Assembly: GCF_002973525.1 (NCBI RefSeq)
Contig: NZ_PVEN01000016.1
Coordinates: 116,445 to 180,444, forward strand
DNA: 64,000 nucleotides
Direction: 5' to 3'
Source of the DNA: Paraburkholderia sp. BL21I4N1
Lineage (GTDB): Bacteria > Pseudomonadota > Gammaproteobacteria > Burkholderiales > Burkholderiaceae
Both the position numbers and the translations under genes were made by a program. Under the pieces are notes generated by a model. It saw only the letters and a list, made by a program, of their open reading frames with translations, did not search any database and was not told the origin of the DNA. Below, piece after piece: positions 8,328-16,176 of the stretch (position 1 is its first letter; each line of letters opens with the position of its first letter).

Positions 8328-9674
8328 TCATGCTGACTTGCGCGCGGCCGGCATGGCCAGCACGATCACCGCCGCCAGCACCAGCGCGCAGGCGAGCACG
8401 ATCATGCCGGGCAGCAAGGTGCCGGTCGCGTCTTTCAGAAATCCAATGACATACGGGCTCACGAAGCCCGCCAGATTGCCGGTGCAGTTGATCACCGCGA
8501 TCGCCGCTGCCGCGCCCACGCCGCCCATTAGCGCAGTGGGGATGCCCCAGAACACCGGCGCGATCGAATTGATGCCGATGGCCGCGACCACAAGCGCCAC
8601 CATGGAAAGCCACACGTGCTGGCCGAGCAGTACCGACGCCAGCATGCCGGCCGCCCCGAGCACCGCGCACACCGCGACGTGGAAACGCCGCTCGTCGTGT
8701 TTATCGGCGTGGCGTGCAATCAGGATCATCGCGACCGCGCTGATCAGCGACGGCACCGCCGACAGCAAGCCGATATTCGCCACGCTGACGACACCGCTCG
8801 CGCGGATCATCGTCGGCAGCCAAAAGACGAGGCCGTAGTTGCCCATCGCAATGCAGAAGTACAACAGGCCGAGCAGCCACACTTTCGGGTTGGTGAACGC
8901 GCCGCGCACCGTTTGATGCGCACGGGTCTGCGCATCGGCATCGAGATCGCGCGCGAGCAGCGCTTTCTCGTCTTTCGACAGCCAGCTTACCGACTCGATA
9001 CGGTCGTGCAGTACGAAGAACGCCACAATGCCGACCACGAGCGAGGCAATCCCTTCGATCAGGAACAACCACTTCCAGCCGGCCAATCCGTGCACGCCCG
9101 CCAGTTGCTGCATGATCCAGCCCGACACCGGACCGCCGATCGCACCCGATACCGGAATCGCCGCCATGAAGAGCGCAATGATCTGCGAGCGCCGGCTCGA
9201 CGGGAACCAGGTGGACAGGTACAGCACGATGCCCGGAAAGAAGCCGGCTTCGGCCACGCCAAGCAAAAAGCGCAGCACGTAGAACGACGTGACGCCGCTC
9301 GCGAACATGGTCAGACACGACACGATCGACCACGTCACCATGATTCGCGCGATCCAGACCCGCGCGCCGACGCGATGCAGGATCAGGTTGCTCGGCACCT
9401 CGAAGATGAAATAGCCGAGAAAGAAAATGCCCGCGCCCGCGCCATACACCGTTTCGCTCAACGAGAGATCGGTGAGCATCTGCAATTTGGCGAAGCTCAC
9501 GTTCACGCGATCGATATACGCGACGATGAACGCGAGAAACAGAAACGGCACGATGCGCCACGCGAGCTTGCGATAGAGCGCCGCGCGTTCCGCGGATTCG
9601 ACGGGTTCGCCGGTTCCGCCGGTTTCTGCTGGCGAGGCGGGCCGTGCGACGCCGCCGTAGAGGGGGGTGCTCAT
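8328..9674 (-). CDS. MFS transporter, anion:cation symporter type
   Basis: Twelve hydrophobic segments can be followed in 448 residues, beginning AWRIVPFLFLAFIVAYIDRVNVSFAKLQM, where the DRVN motif in TM1 is typical of the anion:cation symporter (phthalate/tartrate/galactarate permease) family. The ATG at 9674 follows AAGGAGA and begins MSTPLYGG. An upstream in-frame ATG at 9758 lacks a good site. As the first gene of the operon and divergent from a LysR gene, it probably imports the organic acid that the next three enzymes degrade. Confidence 0.88.
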   Translation of the reverse strand: MSTPLYGGVARPASPAETGGTGEPVESAERAALYRKLAWRIVPFLFLAFIVAYIDRVNVSFAKLQMLTDLSLSETVYGAGAGIFFLGYFIFEVPSNLILHRVGARVWIARIMVTWSIVSCLTMFASGVTSFYVLRFLLGVAEAGFFPGIVLYLSTWFPSSRRSQIIALFMAAIPVSGAIGGPVSGWIMQQLAGVHGLAGWKWLFLIEGIASLVVGIVAFFVLHDRIESVSWLSKDEKALLARDLDADAQTRAHQTVRGAFTNPKVWLLGLLYFCIAMGNYGLVFWLPTMIRASGVVSVANIGLLSAVPSLISAVAMILIARHADKHDERRFHVAVCAVLGAAGMLASVLLGQHVWLSMVALVVAAIGINSIAPVFWGIPTALMGGVGAAAAIAVINCTGNLAGFVSPYVIGFLKDATGTLLPGMIVLACALVLAAVIVLAMPAARKSA

Positions 9675-9909
9675 GCTTGTCTCCTTCCGCGCGCTTGGTG
9701 GCGCGCTGTGGTCGCGGCTTGCGGTGCATGAGGCGACTCCGGTTATACCCTGAGTCATGCGGCCGGTGCGTAGCTGCTATGCTCGACCCGCCCGCTTCAC
9801 GCCCAACCGTCCTGCCGATAGTGAAGCGTAGCCGCGTTACACAGCGCGCTGCAAATCACCGTTTCGGCGTGGGTCATTACCGTTTAGTTATGTTTATGAG
9901 GCAATCCGG

Positions 9910-10875
9910 GTGGCAACCCCTGAAAACGACGCAATCGACCGCTTCTTCCGCAGCGGTCTGAAACTGCCGCATTTGCGAATACTGGTGAGTCTTGCCGAGC
10001 TTGGCCAGGTCACCCGCGTGGCGGCGGCGTTTCACGTGACGCAGCCGGCCATCTCCAAGCAGATCGGTGAAATCGAGGAAGCGTTGGGCGTGCCCGTCGC
10101 GAAGCGAGTGGGCAATGCGGTCGAGCTGACTGGCATCGGCAACGTGATGGCCGCGCGCGGCCGCGAGATTCTGCGGCATATCGAACTGGCACGCCGCGAC
10201 GTCAGCGCGTTGACCACCGGCACGGCCGGTCACGTTCGCTTCGGCGCGGTCACGACGATTCCGCAGCCGTTGATCGCGCACGCGGTCGAACTGTTCATGC
10301 GACGTGCGCCGACCGCGACGCTGTCGTTCGTCGAAACGACGCTCGACAAGCTGGTCAGGATGCTCGACGAAGGCGAGCTCGATCTTGCGTTAGGACGCAA
10401 TCGCATCGCCGACAATCAGGACGTGCTGAGCCAGCAGACGCTGCATCGCGAGCCGTTCGTGTTCGTGGTGGGCGCGAGTCATCCGCTCGGCAAGGTCGAT
10501 CTGCCGGTGAGCTGGAACGATCTGCGCTCAGTGCGTTGGATCACGCCGTTGCGCGGCTCGCCCGCCTTTGCGACGCTCGTCGAAGCGCTCGCCGCGCAGG
10601 GCATCGCACTCGATCGCGGTGCGCTCGAATCCAGTTCGTTGACGTTGAATCTGTCGCTGCTAATTCGCGGGGACTTCGTGTCGATCCTGCCGCTCTCGGT
10701 CGCGCGGCATCACGTGAGCCGTGGACGCATGCGCGTGCTGCCGCTCGCGCCGCTCGAACCGCTGGGTGAAGTGGTGCTGGTGTGGCGCGCGGATACGTCG
10801 GCGCCGGCAGCGGATCTGTTCAGCGACTGCTTGCGGGAATCGTCGTCGGAATTGCTGGAGGGTGAGGCGGAATGA
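9910..10875 (+). CDS. LysR-family regulator, divergent from the sugar-acid operon
   Basis: The 321-residue protein has an N-terminal LysR helix-turn-helix (LPHLRILVSLAELGQVTRVA; VTQPAISKQIGEIEEALG) and a substrate-binding domain from about residue 95. It begins with GTG, after TGAGG at 9897-9901. It is transcribed away from the MFS-SDR-dehydratase-dehydrogenase operon with a 235-base shared promoter region (9675-9909). That is the standard LysR arrangement, so it likely controls that operon in response to its substrate. It resembles the GbpR/CbbR-type branch only loosely. Confidence 0.9.
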   Translation: MATPENDAIDRFFRSGLKLPHLRILVSLAELGQVTRVAAAFHVTQPAISKQIGEIEEALGVPVAKRVGNAVELTGIGNVMAARGREILRHIELARRDVSALTTGTAGHVRFGAVTTIPQPLIAHAVELFMRRAPTATLSFVETTLDKLVRMLDEGELDLALGRNRIADNQDVLSQQTLHREPFVFVVGASHPLGKVDLPVSWNDLRSVRWITPLRGSPAFATLVEALAAQGIALDRGALESSSLTLNLSLLIRGDFVSILPLSVARHHVSRGRMRVLPLAPLEPLGEVVLVWRADTSAPAADLFSDCLRESSSELLEGEAE

Positions 10876-10910
10876 CGTGACGAACTCACGGATGGCGTGA
10901 AACCCGTCAG

Positions 10911-10931
10911 CTCCCGAATATCCTCACCTTT
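10911..10931 (-). repeat. Iteron copy, left orientation (outlying)
   Basis: CTCCCGAATA-T-CCTCACCTTT, one mismatch in the A-run. It lies between the convergent LysR and porin genes, about 20 kb from repA, with the same polarity as all other left copies. Confidence 0.8.
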
Positions 10932-10996
10932 GGACCTGATGAGGACATTCGCGAGCCCAGCCGCCATGGCGACGGCCGGTGCGTTTATGCAAACAA

Positions 10997-12163
10997 TCAG
11001 AACTTGTGACGGATGCCGACCACGGCCAGCTCCTGGCTGCTGGTGCCCGAGTTGACACCGAAACTGCCAATCGACGCCTGCGCGCTCACCACCTTGCCGC
11101 TCGCGTTCAACGTGTTGCCGCTCGCCTTCTGGTAGCCCGCCAGCGCATACAGATCGGTGCGCTTGGACAGCGCGTAGTCCGCGCCGAGGTTGACCTGGTT
11201 GTAATGCGCCGAGCTCGGTCCCGTCAGCGACGTGTAGTTGTAGCCGACACCCGTGCGCAACGCCGGTGTGATCTGGTAGTTGAAGAACACCGAGCCGTTG
11301 TTGAACTTCGCCGTGCTGTGATACGCGGAGAAGGCGTCGGTGGCGTACTGCGTGTTCGAATACGCGAGACCGACCGTTGCCGCGCCGATCACATACTGTC
11401 CACCCACCCGCACGATCTGAATCGACTTCGCGCTCGCAAAGCCCGAGTTGATCACCGTGTTGAACAGCGTGTCGGAGCTGCTGGTCCACGTCCGCACGTT
11501 GCCTGTCGTCGTATTGCCGCCGTTGGCGTAGAAGTAACCGGCGCCCAGCGACAACGGACCATTCGCATAGGCCGCGCCGAAGCTGTAGGTCTGACCGTTG
11601 CCGCTCGCGCCCGCCACGCCGCCCACGCCATACAGCGCCTCGACCTGGAAGCCGGCGAACAGGGGGCTCACGTACTTGATCGAGTTGCTGACGCGCAAGC
11701 TGTTGTCGTAGTTGTCCAGGTCGCCCGGCGAGGCGAAGGTGCCGCCGAAGTAGTTGTCTTCAGTGAGGCCTTGAACCAGATCGACGATCGGATCGTATTG
11801 GCGACCCAACGTGACCGTACCCAAGGTGCTGCTCGACAGACCGACCACCGACTTGCGCCCGAATTCGCGGCTGCCCTGGCCCAGCGTGCCCGTACCGAGG
11901 TTGTAGCCGTTCTCGATCTGGAACACCGCGGCGAGACCGCCGCCCAGATCCTCCGTGCCCTTGAGGCCCCAGCGGCTGCCGGAGACGTTGCCGCTACTGA
12001 ATTTCACTAGCGACGACTGATTCTGGCCGTTCGCGCCTTGTGCGTTGTGGACGTAAGCGATACCGGCATCGGCGATGCCGTACAGCGTGACGCTGCTTTG
12101 TGCCTGAGCGCCGGCAGCCAAAAGGAGACCGGCGGGCAATGCGAGGAGAGTAAGACGCTTCAT
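10997..12163 (-). CDS. Gram-negative general porin (OmpC-like, trimeric)
   Basis: The ATG at 12163 opens a signal peptide (MKRLTLLALPAGLLLA...AQA) followed by SSVTLYGIADAGIAYV, the standard start of beta-proteobacterial porins. The 388-residue protein alternates polar and hydrophobic residues as a 16-strand barrel would, has a long loop with DNYFGGTFASPG (loop 3 region) and ends in VGIRHKF with the C-terminal Phe needed for outer-membrane assembly. An upstream in-frame start at 12244 is not needed. It forms a diffusion channel for small solutes. Confidence 0.93.
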   Translation of the reverse strand: MKRLTLLALPAGLLLAAGAQAQSSVTLYGIADAGIAYVHNAQGANGQNQSSLVKFSSGNVSGSRWGLKGTEDLGGGLAAVFQIENGYNLGTGTLGQGSREFGRKSVVGLSSSTLGTVTLGRQYDPIVDLVQGLTEDNYFGGTFASPGDLDNYDNSLRVSNSIKYVSPLFAGFQVEALYGVGGVAGASGNGQTYSFGAAYANGPLSLGAGYFYANGGNTTTGNVRTWTSSSDTLFNTVINSGFASAKSIQIVRVGGQYVIGAATVGLAYSNTQYATDAFSAYHSTAKFNNGSVFFNYQITPALRTGVGYNYTSLTGPSSAHYNQVNLGADYALSKRTDLYALAGYQKASGNTLNASGKVVSAQASIGSFGVNSGTSSQELAVVGIRHKF

Positions 12164-12294
12164 GGTTCGTGTGTTCCCGTATCGATGTTGTATTTGTTTA
12201 AAACTGGCGAAACGATACGAGACGAGCCGGCGTCGGCAAACCAACTAAATCTTCGAAGAATATGAAAACGACAGTGGCGTGACCTGACGTGACA

Positions 12295-13146
12295 TCAAGC
12301 CGGCACGGCGGACTGTTCGGAGAGCGCGTATTTCGACGTGGCAAGCACGTCGGCGGGCACGGCGACGTGTGCGCGACGCAACAACGCGCCGCTGCGGAAC
12401 ATCAGCAGATCGCCTGGCTGGCAGGCGGTCCACACTTCGTCGGTCAACGGCGTGGTGGCGATCACCGCGGTGCGATCGGCCGGCGTGCCGCGCTCGGCGA
12501 AATCCACGCTCAGATCGCCGTCGACCAGCCGTGCGCTCGAAAACGGCCAATGACGAATCACGTACGAGAGCCGCGTCGAGCAGTAGGCGAATTGCGCTTG
12601 GCCGTTCGACAACACGAAGTTGAAAATGCCGAAGGTGTTCAGCGTGCGGGTCGCCTGTTCGATGACGTTGAACAGGGCATCGATGTCGTCGTTCGCGTCC
12701 GTGTTCGCGGCGAAATACGCGTGGAGGCGGTTCATGATGAAGCAGAACGCGGCTTCGCTATCGGTCGTGCCGACCGGCGCATACGGACCGAATTCCGCTT
12801 CGCCGAGCGGCCGCAAGTCGCCGTTATGCGCGAACACCCATTGCTGGCCGCGCAATTCGCGCATGAACGGATGGCAGTTCTCGACGCGCGCGCCACCTTG
12901 CGTCGCCTTGCGAATATGCGCGACGACATTGCGTGACTTGATCGGATAGCTTTTCAGGAAGGCCGCAACCGGCGACTGATACGCCGGCTTTTCGTCGACG
13001 AACACGCGGCACGCGCGATCTTCGTAGAACGCCACGCCCCAGCCGTCGACATGATGGTCGGTGAGCCCGCCGCGTGCGGCGAAACCCGTCAGCGAAAAAC
13101 TGACGTCGGTGGGTTCGGCGCAGCTCAGGGCGAGCAGTTGGCACAT
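12295..13146 (-). CDS. Class II glutamine amidotransferase (YafJ-like)
   Basis: The protein starts MCQLLALSCAEP: after removal of Met the Cys becomes the N-terminal nucleophile of class II (Ntn) amidotransferases. Supporting motifs are HVDGWGVAFY, HIRKATQGG and FAHNGDLRPL. At 283 residues it is an amidotransferase domain alone, like YafJ/EgtC-type proteins, with no synthase domain. Its partner or acceptor is unknown. It stands alone between the porin and a chemosensory operon. Confidence 0.87.
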   Translation of the reverse strand: MCQLLALSCAEPTDVSFSLTGFAARGGLTDHHVDGWGVAFYEDRACRVFVDEKPAYQSPVAAFLKSYPIKSRNVVAHIRKATQGGARVENCHPFMRELRGQQWVFAHNGDLRPLGEAEFGPYAPVGTTDSEAAFCFIMNRLHAYFAANTDANDDIDALFNVIEQATRTLNTFGIFNFVLSNGQAQFAYCSTRLSYVIRHWPFSSARLVDGDLSVDFAERGTPADRTAVIATTPLTDEVWTACQPGDLLMFRSGALLRRAHVAVPADVLATSKYALSEQSAVPA

Positions 13147-13392
13147 GTCGGGCCTCGCCTTAAGCGGCCTGCGCCAGCAGACGCATGGGCATCAGCACGG
13201 GCAAGGGCAAGGACACGAGCACACGCTCACGCACGAACAAGGCGACCGCGTCCGCCGTTAAGGCGCCAGCACTGCCTGAAGGTATCGCGGCCATCACTCG
13301 TCATCCCGGGTCGTTCATAGTCATTGGGAGACTAGCGTGTTTCAACCGCCACCGTTATAGCGAATCGTGCTTTGCAAATCACGGGCGAGCGG

Positions 13393-13413
13393 CTCCCGAA
13401 AAGCCTCACCTTT
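13393..13413 (-). repeat. Iteron copy, left orientation (outlying)
   Basis: CTCCCGAAAA-G-CCTCACCTTT, an exact match to the consensus. It is in the 316-base gap 13147-13462 between the amidotransferase and the CheY-like gene. I see no gene in this gap. Confidence 0.85.
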
Positions 13414-13462
13414 GGCCAAACTCACCGCCGTGGCCAAGCATTGACCGCCGCCCTTACCGCCT

Positions 13463-13828
13463 TCAGCTCGCCAGCTTGCGGAACGTTTCCAGCACCGCGT
13501 CGCCCTTGAACGGCTTGACGATCCAACCCTTGACGCCAGCCGCCTTGCCGCGCTCCTTCATGGCCGGACTGCTTTCCGTCGTCAGCATGATCACGTTGAC
13601 GGACGTATTCGCAAGCTCGCCGCGAATCTTTTCGACCATCGTCAGGCCGTCCATGTTCGGCATGTTGACGTCGCTGATCACCAGCTTGATGCCGGGGCTG
13701 GCCTTCAACTTGGCGAGGCCGTCCTTGCCGTCCACGGCCGTATCGACGTCCAGGCCGTTCTTTTTCAGAAAGCCGGCCACTTCGTCGCGCACCGTGCTCG
13801 AGTCATCCACCACCAGAATTTTCGACAT
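13463..13828 (-). CDS. CheY-like single-domain response regulator
   Basis: A 121-residue receiver with all active-site residues: acidic pair in VVDDSS, phospho-acceptor Asp in ISDVNMPNMDG near residue 57, Thr in MLTTESS and Lys in VKPFKG. There is no output domain. It is the last gene of the five-gene chemosensory-like operon and the natural phosphate acceptor for the CheA-like kinase encoded at its start. Sequence is closer to CheY-type receivers of accessory systems than to flagellar CheY, but this was not tested. Confidence 0.9.
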   Translation of the reverse strand: MSKILVVDDSSTVRDEVAGFLKKNGLDVDTAVDGKDGLAKLKASPGIKLVISDVNMPNMDGLTMVEKIRGELANTSVNVIMLTTESSPAMKERGKAAGVKGWIVKPFKGDAVLETFRKLAS

Positions 13829-13849
13829 GATTTTTTCCTATGACAACAA

Positions 13850-14821
13850 TCAGAACAGATCCAGTTCGCCCGCTTCGACCATGGCGCCGACGTCGTCCGC
13901 GACTTCCTTGAAGTCTTCCGGCGACCAGCTCAGGCTGAACACAAAACGTTGATGCAGCTTGACCGAGCGGCCCGATTGCGGGTCCTTCAGCCAGTACATG
14001 AAGCACAGTTGCGGATTGCCGCTGCCGAACGAGATATACCGGTGCTTGTGATTCACCAGCAGCGGCACCTGCACCTGGCTGCGCTGCCAGGCGTCCGCGT
14101 CGCCGACATAGCGGTTCTTGAACGAACCCCAGATCAGGTTCGTCACCTCACCGAGCACGCCGTTCAGATCGCGGAAGTCCGCTTCGCCGTCCGGCGCCTG
14201 GTCGACCATCCGGTAGCGATCGAGCAGGTCGAGGATCGGCGCCTCTTCGGCCTGCATCATCATGTAGCCGCGACACCACGCGCTCTCCAGCGGAATCAGG
14301 CTGAACACTTCGCCGAAGATGATGCGGTCGCGCACGATATACGGCGTGTCGCACGTAATGACGAGGTCCTTGAACACGTCGCCGAGAATCGCCTGGGTCA
14401 TGTCGGCGATACCGCGCACCAGCGCGTTCGGATAGTCCAGACTGAAAATGTATTCGTCGATCACCTGGCGCAACGGCGCCATGTCGTGCCCGACATAGAC
14501 GGCGCAGACCACGCGGCGCAGGCTCTCGGGCAGGCTGTCGACGCTCGCGTCGCTATCGCGCCGCATGATGATCGGCAGTTCGGGACGCACGGCGTTGATC
14601 CGGATCGCGATCTCGGCACTGGCTTCGAGCGAACCGCCGTAGCTCTCGGAGAACAGTACCGCGCCCAGATCGATATTCGAGCGCAGCACGGACTGCAGCC
14701 GGCTCTTGCCGACTTTCACGCCGACCAGATTGTTCTCGTCGCAAAACCGCTTCAGCGCTTCTTTGTGCAGCTGCGAGTCGTCCAGCACCAGCACCTTGCT
14801 GACCGGCTTGTTCATGTTCAT
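13850..14821 (-). CDS. CheX-like phosphatase with a degenerate receiver domain
   Basis: From the ATG at 14821 (MNMNKPVSKVLVLDDSQLHK) the protein has 323 residues. Residues 1-125 form a receiver-like domain in which the acidic pair (LDDS) is kept but the phospho-acceptor position reads LFSESYGG, so it probably cannot be phosphorylated. Residues about 150-320 resemble CheX/CheC phosphatases, with the ExxN motif in LGEVTNLIWGSFKNR. It is 21 bases upstream of the CheY-like gene, its likely substrate. I chose this start because CAGGAA precedes it; a reading from 14986 would overlap the next gene. Confidence 0.78.
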   Translation of the reverse strand: MNMNKPVSKVLVLDDSQLHKEALKRFCDENNLVGVKVGKSRLQSVLRSNIDLGAVLFSESYGGSLEASAEIAIRINAVRPELPIIMRRDSDASVDSLPESLRRVVCAVYVGHDMAPLRQVIDEYIFSLDYPNALVRGIADMTQAILGDVFKDLVITCDTPYIVRDRIIFGEVFSLIPLESAWCRGYMMMQAEEAPILDLLDRYRMVDQAPDGEADFRDLNGVLGEVTNLIWGSFKNRYVGDADAWQRSQVQVPLLVNHKHRYISFGSGNPQLCFMYWLKDPQSGRSVKLHQRFVFSLSWSPEDFKEVADDVGAMVEAGELDLF

Positions 14822-14858
14822 GTCGCGTTCCTGCTCACTACGGCGAATCGCCGGGTCG

Positions 14859-15398
14859 TTAAAACAATTCCAGCTCGCCGCTGGTTTCTTCAATAGCGCT
14901 GGTGTCGGCAACGAAGTCGATCGGCGCATGCGCGCAGACGCACACGGTCGCGGCAAGGCGCACGTCGCCATTGAGCGTGATCGCATACGACGACAGCAAA
15001 CCCGGCTTCAATTCATGCAGATGCGGCAGGCAACGCGCGTTCAGCACATACGGCGTCGACATGCCGAGGTCGGGAAAATGATTCAGCAATTCCTGATTCA
15101 TCGCCCCGCAGCAGAGATTGCAGATTTCCAGAAAGACTTCCTTGAACGAACGCTCGTCGGCCTCTTTCAGGTAATACTGGCGCGCGCTGTCGTTCTCGTC
15201 GAAATGGAGGATCAGCAACAGCCGGTACACGATCGACGAAATGGTCAGCACGACCACTTGTGTGTCTTTCGTCGTGCCGGCGCTGGCGTCGTCGATCGGC
15301 ATGATCTCGAACAGGTCGCCCGAATCCAGCGGCAAGCGCGCCTGCGCCGCCTTGCGGAAAATGCGTTCGAAGCTATCTTTGGCGTGGGCCGAAATCAC
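14859..15398 (-). CDS. CheX-like protein, small
   Basis: The gene starts with GTG at 15398, overlapping the stop of the MCP gene by 4 bases (GTGA), which is translational coupling. The 179-residue product (VISAHAKDSFERIFRKAA...) has the CheC/CheX ExxN motif in LEICNLCCGAMNQELL and ends SGELELF. The two CheX-like proteins of this operon end in GELDLF and GELELF, and the kinase ends in GELQLDAMAD, which suggests a shared C-terminal signature. Longer open readings upstream of 15398 belong to the MCP gene in another frame. Confidence 0.75.
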   Translation of the reverse strand: MISAHAKDSFERIFRKAAQARLPLDSGDLFEIMPIDDASAGTTKDTQVVVLTISSIVYRLLLILHFDENDSARQYYLKEADERSFKEVFLEICNLCCGAMNQELLNHFPDLGMSTPYVLNARCLPHLHELKPGLLSSYAITLNGDVRLAATVCVCAHAPIDFVADTSAIEETSGELELF

Positions 15399-16132
15399 GC
15401 CGGCACCTGATGCAGCTTCGCGTAAAACTGATTGGCGAGCGATTCGACGCTCGCCAGCGACGCCGATATCATCTTGCCGCCCGCCTGAATATCCTGGAAC
15501 GTGGACGTTGTGGTCAGGTCGTTGCGATGCAGACTGTCGCGATAGCTCTTCGACAACTCTTCGGAGCGCGCAGCGAGGGAACGCACTTCGCTGGCCACCA
15601 CCGCAAAGCCGCGACCCGCTGGACCCGCGCGCGCCGCTTCGATCGACGCGTTCAGCGACACGATCACCACATGCCGCACGATCGACGACAGCTCCTGGTT
15701 CTTCGCGTGCATGTCGTGGTTCTGCGTCATCAGCGAAATCATCTGCTCGTGCCAGCGCTCGAACGTGGCGCCCAGTCCTTTCAGACGTGCGGCTTCGGCG
15801 GCGATCCGCTGGGCCTGCTGGGTCCACTGATCCTTGTCGCCGGTCAGGGCGTCGAGCGTGGCGCGCAGTTCATCGGCGCTGGCCGATTGTTGTCGCAACT
15901 CGTCGCGCAACTGGTCGGTCAAGGCGAGCAGTTCCTGCTCGGCCTGCTCGCGTTGACGCAGCACGTCGCCGTGGTCGACCTTCTCGGCCATCAGCGTATT
16001 GACCCGGGCTTCCGCTTCGGCACGCAAACGTGCCACCAGCTTCGCGCTATGCAGCTTGTGGAGGGCAAACGCCAGCAGCGCGGTGATCGCGCTGCCGGCT
16101 GCTGCTGCCGCTAAACCATACTGTTGAATCAC
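15395..16132 (-). CDS. Short methyl-accepting-type signalling protein
   Basis: The 245-residue protein has one N-terminal membrane segment (about 5-28), a coiled-coil stretch (40-120) and a C-terminal MCP hairpin (IVSLNASIEAARAGPAGRGFAVVASEVRSLAARS). There is no periplasmic sensor domain. The hairpin tip has AGPAGRGF where MCPs usually have AGEQGRGF. It starts with GTG after AAGGAACG and overlaps the next gene by 4 bases. It probably links the upstream sensor-kinase to the CheX/CheY proteins, but could instead localise the complex. Confidence 0.82.
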   Translation of the reverse strand: MIQQYGLAAAAAGSAITALLAFALHKLHSAKLVARLRAEAEARVNTLMAEKVDHGDVLRQREQAEQELLALTDQLRDELRQQSASADELRATLDALTGDKDQWTQQAQRIAAEAARLKGLGATFERWHEQMISLMTQNHDMHAKNQELSSIVRHVVIVSLNASIEAARAGPAGRGFAVVASEVRSLAARSEELSKSYRDSLHRNDLTTTSTFQDIQAGGKMISASLASVESLANQFYAKLHQVPA

Positions 16133-16176
16133 AACCGTTCCTTGCGAAGTCCATCGCGACGCGCGTCAACCTGCGC

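Noticed and set aside
13185..13952. Long plus-strand open frame
   Set aside because: It crosses the intergenic gap and runs antisense through the CheY-like gene; composition and lack of motifs mark it as a shadow.
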